Shown here piece by piece: positions 35,901-41,600 of a DNA stretch of 64,000 bases (position 1 is the stretch's first letter; the number at the start of each line of letters is the position of its first letter). The translations under genes were made by a program, and so were the position numbers. The notes beneath the pieces are model-generated. The model worked only from the letters and a program-made list of their open reading frames with translations, had not been told where the DNA came from and made no database searches. The stretch is from Sweltsa coloradensis (lineage: Eukaryota > Arthropoda > Insecta > Plecoptera > Chloroperlidae). Location of the stretch: contig JAMZAV010000166.1 in NCBI GenBank assembly GCA_024449915.1, positions 1,258,413 to 1,322,412 on the forward strand, given 5' to 3'.

Positions 35901-38133
35901 TTAAAGTGATCCAACATGAATCGAGAGAGATCTCTTGAAATCTTGATTTTTGAGTTGTCCCTATATGAAATAACTTTAATCTTTTCTTTTTCTGGATACG
36001 TTAGGTCTGACGCGTCGTTTATGTGCTCAACAGAACTGCACATGGAGAGATAACCCGTTCTATTCCCTTTGTTGAAATAAAATAAAAGTATTTCTTCAAA
36101 CCCTCCTGAAGGCAGGTCAAGTGTTGAATTATATTTTTCTTGAATTGATCTTTAGATTTTATTTCCAACTTACTTGTGGCATTCATTGCAGCTGGAAAAA
36201 TTGACAGATTGCCTTCCTTTATTGCGAATGTAAAACACTATTTTGTTTTTCAAAAAGCAAGTTTAGTCAGGTAGCATCCAAAATGCATAGCGATATTTAC
36301 TTTTTCACACACGCGCGCGACCCGGCACCTCCACCATTTGTACGAATTGGTCCGATAAATATTTACCAAATAGTAGCCCTAGACTCAAGTCAAAATTTCG
36401 GGTACTCGCACACCCCCAGCTTTCACTCACTTTCAATTCACCCCTAGAACTTTGGCGGTACAGTATATAGCGTTCATGTTAGTGGCATTTATGAATAGAC
36501 TTCAATATAACAATAAATAAACAAAATACTTGCGACACACCTCACAACTGATCGCGACACACTGGGTCGCGACACAGTGGTTGAGAACCGCTGCCCTAAC
36601 CTACTTTTCCACTTTGTCCCATCCCAACCGAAAAAGTAGGGCCTACCGTAATGAGACCAAGAACAGTATTCGGTAGCCCAAAATCTAAAGTGTTGTTGTT
36701 GCTAGCTAGGCCTAGACCGAGCTGAGGCCCTTGTTGATCATGAATTGATGTGTAAATGTTAGTAAAGGGATAAGCCCTAGCTAGGCCCTAGCATAGGCCT
36801 ACGGTCTACCCTAGGTCATTGAATAACCAATTGGATACACAAAGCCGGTACTTATTCGGCTAGGGGGGTCCAACTTTTCTACACTGTAACGGAAAGGATT
36901 TCGGGTGTGCTCTTATCGATTATATCCTAGAACTAGCGCGGCGCACTGTAGCCAGCGGAAAGTTCGGCTAACCTAACGAAAGTACACCTTTAACATAGGC
37001 CTAAGTAGTAACAAGGCAATATAGCAGTGTTAACAAGGTGTATAAAAGTTGGACCCCCCTAGCCGAATAAGTGCCACAAAGCCTGGGCTAGCCGGTACTC
37101 TTTCGGTTGGTATGGACAGTTTTTTTTATGTGTACCTACAAAACCTTTAACGTCGCTATTTTAAATCTTAAAGTACCTACAAAACCTTCAACGTCGCTAT
37201 TTTAAATCTAAAGTAACTACTGATCAAAAACTGTCCATACCAACCGAAAGAGTTCCCAAAACCTTTAACGTCACTATTTTAAATCTAAAGTAGGTAGGCC
37301 TAGGTCCTACCTACAAAACCTTTAACGTCGCTATTTTAAATCTTAAGTACCTACTGATCAAAAACTGTCCATAGGCCCTACCAACCGAAAGAGTTCCGGC
37401 TAGGCCTAGCCCTAGGCCTAGGTCTAGGCCTAGGCTAGGCCTACCTAGGCCTAGCGGCACTGTTTCGGTTAAGAATGGCCAACTTATTACCACTGTTTTT
37501 TTCACTCAAAAACGACGCAAAACCACTGTAGGCCTAAATGATTTATATTGTAGATTTGTAGTTGTATGTGATTAAACAATATTTTGAAATTCAGCTTTTT
37601 AGGTTGCATTTGGTGCGTTTTAGAATAAAGTAGTGGGCTGGATGATATACCAAAACAATGTAGTTTTTGTGCAGTCAAAACTGGAAAACCACGGGAAAAA
37701 CCGGCCTCCATGTAAATTCGTGGGAAAGGGCCCACGGGGGGTTTGGGGGGCGGAGCCCCCAACTTTTCTTTGTCGGATGAAGATTTTGTGGAGTGGTTAA
37801 AAGTGAGTGGAGTGAGTGGTTAAAAAGTTGGCCATTCTTAACCGAAACAGTACCGGCCTAGCTATATTCCTTCCTTGGCCGAAGCCTTCTTTAATCAATG
37901 CCCTGGATTTGTGTATTGGTTATTCAATGGCCCTGGCTTATGTCTTAAAAGCCTAACCTAGGCCTAGGCCTAGGCGGCTAGGCAGCTAGGATGTCCATGG
38001 GCCCAAACAGTTTTGAAGGTTATGTTAGCTTACTTTTATCCTCCATTTCCGCTTCTTTCAACTGAAGAATGTGAAGTTTCTTCTTCCCTCGCTTTTTTAT
38101 TTTCCGTAACAACACTTTTTCTTGAATAGACAT
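16101..38133 (-). CDS. DDX18: DDX18/Has1-type DEAD-box ATP-dependent RNA helicase, 7 coding exons
   Basis: Exons in coding order: 38133-38034, 33133-32882, 26412-25835, 25522-25221, 23032-22709, 20141-19965, 16267-16101. With three one-base indels allowed for, phases agree at every junction and the product is about 632 aa (human DDX18, from memory, about 670). Visible motifs: Lys-rich N-tail; Q motif Gln at about 160; Walker A AKTGSGKT 177-184; SPTREL 212-217; TPGR 262-265; DEAD 287-290; SAT 318-320; ARGLD 440-444; HRVGRTAR 465-472. After the helicase core come ALSFGF and a basic GGGGYG tail, typical of the DDX18/Has1 family, which acts in the nucleolus in 60S ribosome assembly. Family assignment is strong. 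The frame breaks (near 26149, 25979 and 20096) look like sequence errors because the protein is otherwise highly conserved. Introns are full of transposons. Confidence 0.93.
17085..17320 (-). mobile_element. tRNA-Gly-type SINE, minus copy (DDX18 intron 6)
   Basis: The minus strand has GTGGCTCGTTGGGCCTGTG, CTGCTTCCAAAGCAGAAGG and B-box GATTCGATTCCC, then GTAAACGTTGACTTTGGAGC, matching 10985-11435. A related body piece lies at about 18.43-18.50 kb. Confidence 0.75.
17985..18190 (-). mobile_element. Helitron-like family A fragment
   Basis: CAAAAAACGTAGCAGATCTAAG, TCAAGATCGCATATG and GAAGTCTTCGCTTCTCTCAT match the reverse copy near 29.44-29.64 kb. No 3' hairpin is retained. Confidence 0.6.
18545..19420. 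mobile_element. non-autonomous hAT element with exact 8-bp target duplication
   Basis: TIRs CAGTGGCGAAGCGT (18545) and ACGCTTCGCCACTG (ending 19420) are flanked by GTTGTAGG on both sides (18537-18544, 19421-19428). 876 bp in DDX18 intron 6. The ORF at 18624-19007 is low-complexity and not transposase-like. Confidence 0.92.
19965..20141 (-). CDS. DDX18: DDX18 coding exon 6 (start of C-terminal extension), one frame-breaking indel
   Basis: Acceptor TGATTTCAG; the exon opens [11 protein letters not shown], as in DDX18. A missing base in the AAA run at plus 20095-20097 shifts the frame before [20 protein letters not shown], and the [14 protein letters not shown] signature follows. Without splicing the frame would end RIL-stop at 19954. 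I place the donor at C|GTATCC (19965/19964) because it joins in phase to the exon at 16267 and gives VDL-R-FNSS, parallel to the human VDLNVNS. The donor is weak, so a read-through isoform with a short tail is possible. Confidence 0.88.
20260..20484. repeat. tRNA-like SINE plus inverted 3' half: 69-bp palindrome arms
   Basis: The minus strand 20390-20296 is tRNA-like (GATGGTCTAGTGGTTAAGACG, B-box GGTTCGATTCCCGG) with a 3' tail to 20260. On the plus strand 20414-20484 repeats only the T-arm half and the tail as a nearly exact inverted copy. The anticodon stem can form with GGA, but a long serine variable arm is absent, so I call it a SINE, not tRNA-Ser. Confidence 0.8.
20945..20990. repeat. 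(AAT)n microsatellite
   Basis: About 15 trinucleotide units in DDX18 intron 5. Confidence 0.95.
21178..22080 (-). repeat. two tandem copies of an about 453-bp unit (likely LINE 3' UTR)
   Basis: TCATTCACAAAGACATTCCA begins both units (21181 and 21634), and both end GTGGGTCTGCGTGCGA...TGTCCAG. They lie just 3' of a LINE C-terminal coding tail on the minus strand, so they are probably its 3' UTR duplicated. Confidence 0.85.
22221..22345 (-). pseudogene. LINE C-terminal tail
   Basis: The minus strand reads [37 protein letters not shown] and a stop at 22221. This matches the usual C-terminal end of CR1/Jockey-type LINE ORF2. 5'-truncated; in DDX18 intron 5. Confidence 0.65.
22709..23032 (-). CDS. 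DDX18: DDX18 coding exon 5 (helicase motifs IV-VI)
   Basis: Acceptor GGTTTCAG and donor CAG|GTAAGA. It encodes 108 residues (411-518), starting [19 protein letters not shown] and containing [11 protein letters not shown] (motif V) and [11 protein letters not shown] (motif VI, arginine finger), followed by the family-typical [18 protein letters not shown]. Open throughout and phase 0 at both ends. Confidence 0.96.
23790..24365 (+). pseudogene. LINE reverse-transcriptase C-terminal fragment (DDX18 intron 4)
   Basis: Plus-strand [33 protein letters not shown] and [20 protein letters not shown] are the thumb/C-terminal region of Jockey/CR1 RTs, read across a frame break near 23965. [13 protein letters not shown] and more follow to about 24365. 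An AT-rich 3' part runs to about 24.7 kb. Confidence 0.75.
25221..25522 (-). CDS. DDX18: DDX18 coding exon 4 (SAT motif to start of helicase domain 2)
   Basis: Acceptor TTTCCAG and donor CAT|GTAAGT. It encodes about 100 residues (310-410): [14 protein letters not shown] with motif III SAT, then [20 protein letters not shown], a DDX18 signature, then the [20 protein letters not shown] segment of RecA-like domain 2. No frame breaks. Phase 2 in and phase 0 out fit the neighbours. Confidence 0.95.
25835..26412 (-). CDS. DDX18: DDX18 coding exon 3 (helicase domain 1: Q motif to DEAD box), two frame-breaking indels
   Basis: Acceptor CTTTACAG and donor A|GTAAGT. It encodes residues of about 118-309 and carries the Q motif, Walker A (AKTGSGKT), SPTREL, GG, TPGR and the DEAD box within [17 protein letters not shown]. 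The frame breaks twice: an extra A in the AAA run at plus 26148-26150, just before the SPTREL motif, and an extra base around 25975-25983, just before TPGR. Removing one base at each restores continuous alignment to the family with no missing residues, so consensus errors are more likely than a pseudogene. Confidence 0.92.
26499..26903. mobile_element. hAT MITE with exact 8-bp target duplication (DDX18 intron 2)
   Basis: TIRs TAGGGATGCAC (26499) and GTGCATCCCTA (ending 26903), flanked by AATAAAAT on both sides (26491-26498, 26904-26911). 405 bp, rich in ATCGAT, no ORF. It lies 87 bp upstream of exon 3. Confidence 0.92.
27215..27560. repeat. dispersed repeat shared with 12.66 kb
   Basis: GGATATTGCTTAACATCTCA and ATTCGAGACGATGAGTG match 12.66-12.72 kb. 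The continuation GTCTCATCCGAAAGGACGG looks like a structured non-coding repeat. Family not identified. Confidence 0.45.
27600..28090 (+). pseudogene. LINE ORF2 C-terminal end
   Basis: [20 protein letters not shown] and [20 protein letters not shown] are the C-terminal RNEDIR...RRLRxFGHVxRM block of RTE-type LINEs. The reading breaks near 27950, then [18 protein letters not shown] coding reaches a GATGAT microsatellite at about 28080, the usual end of such elements. Confidence 0.7.
28095..28280 (+). pseudogene. LINE endonuclease (APE) fragment
   Basis: [35 protein letters not shown] and GYEGKA are the central APE-endonuclease motifs ([12 protein letters not shown]). Directly downstream of a LINE 3' end in the same orientation, so an N-terminal fragment follows a C-terminal one. 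Confidence 0.75.
28776..29655 (-). mobile_element. Helitron-like family A, copy 2
   Basis: On the minus strand, AACGC (28811-28807) and GCGTT (28795-28791) form a stem, then TGCGAAGCTTC and CTAG at 28779-28776 followed by T. The body contains an inverted pair of the GACCAAACGGGTGG block (29010-29150 and 29230-29370). It ends at the left in TTGGATGAGCG (29650). Confidence 0.6.
29656..30180 (+). repeat. dispersed repeat family B, copy 1
   Basis: GGATAAAATCCACCGCCATC at the left, then TAGGTGGCAGTGCAT, GGTCTTGACCGATTTAGCTG, CATAGGTGGTATGTATACATG, and at the right GAGAGTCAAGTGGACTTG...CGCTCGCTCAA. Reverse copy at 54225-54735; partial at 31590-31760 and at the window's right edge. No ORF of its own. 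Confidence 0.7.
30505..31102 (+). mobile_element. Helitron-like family A, copy 3
   Basis: Left TTGGATGAGCGTAGCAAGCG; right CGCTCATCCAACAACGC (stem 31074-31078), loop, GCGTT (31091-31095), TTCCTAG with CTAG 31099-31102 followed by T. 598 bp, T- and A-rich inside, no ORF. Confidence 0.65.
31590..31930 (+). mobile_element. family B fragment ending in a Helitron-like 3' terminus
   Basis: GTAACGTTGCCATGGCAACG and CTCTAGATGGCGGTGG belong to family B. The right end has AACGC (31905-31909), GCGTT (31920-31924), TCCTAG with CTAG 31927-31930 followed by T. Confidence 0.55.
32600..32706 (-). mobile_element. possible hAT MITE end
   Basis: On the minus strand CAGGGGTCGAAATTAACTTT is a hAT-like terminus. 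The GGGCTAG direct repeats inside resemble a subterminal region. No partner end found. Confidence 0.3.
32882..33133 (-). CDS. DDX18: DDX18 coding exon 2 (charged low-complexity N-terminal region)
   Basis: Acceptor TTGCAG at 33134-33139 and donor T|GTAGGT at 32882/32881. It encodes about 84 residues (roughly 34-117), rich in Lys, Glu and Ser, with a [11 protein letters not shown] run that should act as a nuclear/nucleolar signal, followed by an acidic EDSESNEED stretch. Poorly conserved charged N-terminal tails are normal for DDX18. Assignment rests on position, phase agreement on both sides and composition. Confidence 0.8.
34747..35590. mobile_element. nested TIR element inside the hAT remnant
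   Basis: CAGTGTTTTCCCCAG (34747) and CTGGGGAGAACACTG (ending 35590), with CATTG on both flanks. The right half has GCCGGGCGGC palindromes and T-runs. hAT-like ends, but only 5 bp of flank match. Confidence 0.75.
35721..35877 (-). pseudogene. hAT transposase C-terminal dimerisation domain
   Basis: The minus strand reads [39 protein letters not shown] and IHPRT-stop at 35721. YLCEAxFSxLxxIKSKxR is the hAT C-terminal signature. Upstream reading is broken by frameshifts and a lost 5' half, so it is inactive. Confidence 0.88.
36847..37075. mobile_element. MITE of the GGYACT-TTCGG family, member 1
   Basis: TIRs GGTACTTATTCGGCTAGGG and the complement ending GCCGAATAAGTGCC, about 30 bp each. Target duplication ACAAAGCC (36839-36846 and 37076-37083) is exact. 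229 bp, no ORF. Confidence 0.9.
37094..37397. mobile_element. MITE of the GGYACT-TTCGG family, member 2
   Basis: TIRs GGTACTCTTTCGGTTGG and CCAACCGAAAGAGTTCC. The flanks GGCTAGCC and GGCTAGGC match 7 of 8. Inside are four copies of a 40-45-bp subrepeat, AAAACCTTTAACGTCGCTAT, and an internal second copy of the right end at 37225-37255. Confidence 0.8.
37456..37854. mobile_element. MITE of the GGYACT-TTCGG family, member 3
   Basis: TIRs GGCACTGTTTCGGTTAAG and CTTAACCGAAACAGTACC, about 28 bp. Exact 8-bp flank GGCCTAGC (37448-37455 and 37855-37862). 399 bp, no ORF. It ends 180 bp from DDX18 exon 1. Confidence 0.9.
38034..38133 (-). CDS. DDX18: DDX18 coding exon 1
   Basis: ATG at 38133-38131 opens a 33-residue basic peptide beginning [19 protein letters not shown]. 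This matches the Lys/Arg-rich start of DDX18 proteins. The donor is A|GTAAGC at 38034/38033, phase 1, which joins exactly to the exon at 33133. The start is chosen because it is the first ATG, the peptide resembles the family N-terminus and the phase fits. It is too short to show as a long ORF. Confidence 0.85.
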
Positions 38134-38566
38134 CCTAAAAAAAACTTAGCAAACACCGATTTCAACTTTTAAATGCAATGCAAAAAGCAACTTTACCATG
38201 CGTTTGTCAACACGAACAGCCACGACAGGAGCGAAGCGAAGCACTTCACAGTAAAGAAAAAACAACAAACTTCGCTGAATCAAGCGACCTCCTAATGCTT
38301 CACTGTACCCCTTTTAAATTTTGGGTTTTGCGAGATATCAAAAATTTCGGGGGGAAATTGGAAAAAGAGGGCGTTTTCCAAAAAGCGATTTGTTGTTTTT
38401 TGCCCCCATTTTTTGGTTGGCCCAAAAACGTAAAAAATTTCAAATTTTCTGCTCAAAGATAGGCCTAGGCCCCTAGAACATTTTGCCTTTTGCTCGTTTT
38501 AGAACTGTATGTTTTCAATAGATTGTATCCTTAGTTTTTACAATAAGTCTGCTACGCCACATTATA
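38134..38566. promoter_or_regulatory. shared head-to-head promoter interval between DDX18 and UBE2J1
   Basis: 433 bp separate the DDX18 start codon (minus, 38133) from the UBE2J1 start codon (plus, 38567). Both 5' UTRs and both core promoters should lie here. No clear TATA box is visible on either strand. A GAGCGAAGCGAAG string at about 38231, shared with Helitron-like repeats of this window, suggests repeat-derived sequence in the promoter. Part of the interval (38290-38460) has the distorted homopolymer-rich look of the block further right, so motif calls are unsafe. Confidence 0.6.
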
Positions 38567-38603
38567 ATGGAATTTCAAGCAAAGTACAACGTGAAGAGTC
38601 CAG
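38567..38603 (+). CDS. UBE2J1: UBE2J1 coding exon 1
   Basis: ATG at 38567 starts MEFQAKYNVKSP, parallel to the human METRYNLKSP start. Donor G|GTAAGC after 38603, phase 1; the split codon completes to Ala with the exon at 44538, giving SPAVKRLM as in the family. Only 37 coding bases, found by looking for the family N-terminus. It lies in a readable island between distorted stretches. Confidence 0.9.
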
Positions 38604-41600
38604 GTAAGCTAAGCGTAGGCCCTAGGCCTAGGCCTAGCCTGGGCCCGTGTTATTTAAAATAGGTTTCTTTGGGCTAGGCCTAGCTGGGCCCCTAGGGGGT
38701 GGTGGGGGGCTTTGGAGGGATGGATATCCCAAAGATAGGGGCCTACGGGGCTCTAGGCCTAGGTTTGGTAGCCTGGGCCTTTAGGCAAGCCAAGGTTATG
38801 GCGCAGGCACAATAGGCCTAGGCCCTACCACCTAGGCCCTACTAGGCCTAGGCTAGGCTAGGCCCTAGACCTCTTCCGATTCCTGGGCCTAGGCCTAGGC
38901 TAGCTAGGCCTAGCTATCAATTGAACCATCCATTGAAAAAACGGAGTGGATAGTCGTACGGTCAGCCGTATCCCCCGTATTACTAGGCCTTATTAGGCTA
39001 ATAGCTTCAAACATTACAACGTAGTGTGGCAGAGTAGTAGGCCTAGGCCTAGGCTAGGGGTTTCCGAATTCTATGAAAAAAGGTCGGGGGGTTTTAAATT
39101 TTGGGTTTTGGGGCCTTTTTAAAACCGTAGCTAGGGAAAAAAATTACGTTATGAAATTAAAACCGGAGACTAAATTTACGGTAACAAAAAAATTTTCCCA
39201 AAGGGGATTTTTAAACGTTGCTTTTTTAAAACAAAAGCCCTTTTTTCAGGTCGTCTCCTTTTTTGCTTTTTTTAGTAAAAAAAAAAACCCACAAGCCCTT
39301 TTAAACATCGCTATTTAAAAACAAGAGACCTTTTTGATGGGCCTAGGCCTAAATGTCGTTTTTTTGCTGTTTTGGGAAAAAAAAAAATCTTCCAAGCCCT
39401 TTTAAAAAGTTCCCTTTTTAAAAAAACAAAAAATTTTTTTTGGGTTGTCGTCGTCCTTTTTTTTCCCTTTTTTAAAATTAAAAAAAAAAAACCCCCTTTC
39501 CAAGCCCTTTTAAAAGTTTTTTATTTTAAAAAACGGAGTGGATATTCGAGGGCATCCCGTAAAAATTTACTACACCTTTTCTTCCCGGCAGGGAGCAAAA
39601 TTTTTTCTTTTGGTATGCCCAGTTTTTGATCAGTAGGAAAGGGCTGGGCCCTATTTTAGTTTTAAAAAAAATAGCGACTTTAAAAGGGTTTTTTGGTGGG
39701 TACTGTACTTTAATTTTTAATAGTGACTTTAAAAGGGTTTTTTGGGTACTTAGTTTTAAAAAATAGCGATTTTTAAAGGTTTTTTTGGTATTTTTCCGTT
39801 TTAAATAGCAAACTTTGGGCCCTAGCCTAGGCCTGCCTAGTGCTGGTCATAGTACGAAATAGCCCGCTAAATTTTAATATACACTATTCTTACGGCGCGC
39901 TGTTGATGAGTCACGTGATGAGAAAACCCAACCCAAAACACATACGTAAGAATAATTTCTAGTAATTTTAGGGTAGGGGCCGAAAAGAATATCCTCCCCT
40001 TTAAAACAAAAGCCCTTTTTTAGGTGCCTCCCTACACGTCGGGTTGGTAGAGATGGGCCAAAGGCTTTTCCTTAAAATAGGCCGGGGGCCTAGCACTTTT
40101 TAAACGCTTTTATATCTAAAATTTGTTTTGGCGCCCGGGGCCGAATGTAGTAAAATCATTTGCAGAAAAAACATGGCCCCAAATAGAAGGGAAAAAAAAA
40201 AAACAAACCAAAAACGAAAATTTAAAACCGCCGACCTTTCGCATAGAATTCGGCCGCGCTAAACTCTTCCACAATGAAACTGTGATATTTAAAAGCTTTT
40301 GGCCCCTAGTTAGGTGGTATCGTACTGCTACGGACGATTTGTTATTTTTTTAATTTGTCCGTAGCCTTAGGGTTTTAAAATAGCCATTTCCCTTAAAACT
40401 TTGTGGGCCCTTTTTATCGTTTTTTACCATTTTTATGTGGGTTTTCATTTTTTTTCAAAAAATGATTTCACTACATTGGGGCTTCGTCGAAAAAACCCCT
40501 TTCCCGCTTCGGGAAAAAATGTTTTTAAAAAAGTCCCCCAGGCCAATTTGGGGTTGCCATGGGCCCCAAATTTTAAAAATCAAGGGGGCCGGGGAAAAAT
40601 CCTTTCAGGAAAAATAGCAGGGGGGTTTTGGGGGGGCGAAACCCCACAAAAAAAAAAAAAAAAAAAAAGGTATTTTAGAGTGTTTTTAAAGGGGTCTGCC
40701 ATCGTTCCCCTTTGTGACATTTGGAAGCACAATAAATTAAAACACAGCTTTTTACTATCAAAACATAAAAAATCAGTGGTAATTTTCTTTGTTAGCACAA
40801 AGTGCAGGGATTGTGCTTTAAAAAATAAATTTTTATTGGCCCTTAATAAATAAACTTTTAAAAAATTTGTAAAATAAAAAGCTGCGTTCCCCTTGTGAAA
40901 AAGGGAAAAACCGGGCTAAAATTTTGTGGGGCCTCCCATACTTTGCACCAATTTTTCTCCTAAAATATTCACGTTTTTTTTATGATTTTTTTTTTTTTAA
41001 AGTTTTATTATTTTTTCGGTTAAAGAGTATCAGAAATTTAGTTTTGGAATATTTTAAAAAATTGATGTTTAAAAACTGCTTTAATTAAAAAAGAAGTGTT
41101 TTCCCCTTTGTGACCGTTACCTTGGGACTATGGAAAATTTTTTACGAGTCAGAAGGAAAAAAAATCATTTTAAAAGGGCTTTTCCCAATTTTTAAAAAAT
41201 TTAAAAAATTAAAAGTACAATGAAAAAAGAAATTAAAAAGAAATAACACAAAGGAAAGGGCCTTTTTGGCTTGGGGGTAGGTCAATTATACGATTATACA
41301 AAATTGCGGAAAAATTAAATTTTATTGAAGGTGAATAGTTTGAAGGAAATGGAACTCTGTTGAAGACAGTTTTTATAAATGCAGCATCCCCGTGTGAGAA
41401 ATTTCCCAATTAGCAAGAATCATAAAATTTTTTAGGGAAAGGCCCTTTTTGTGATGATTTTAAATCATATAGGCTTAGTTTTTCCCACAAAAAAAGGGCC
41501 CAGTCTTTTTATGCAAGCAGGGGTTTTGGGTCAAACAGGGAACCATTTTTGGATGCCTAAAAGGCACTGATTTTCTTTTTTTGGGCAGGTTAGGTATTAA

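Larger units (their letters stand above)
34614..36593 (-). mobile_element. hAT transposon remnant with exact 8-bp target duplication
   Basis: TIRs CAGCGGTTCTCAACC (34614) and GGTTGAGAACCGCTG (ending 36593) are flanked by CCCTAACC on both sides (34606-34613, 36594-36601). 1980 bp in DDX18 intron 1. It keeps a minus-strand transposase C-terminus and carries a nested element at 34747-35590. Confidence 0.95.

Noticed and set aside
40401..40853. 150-residue ORF and other ORFs in 39-44.5 kb
   Set aside because: They consist of Phe/Lys/Pro/Gly runs generated by homopolymers on both strands in sequence I consider corrupted; no family motif.
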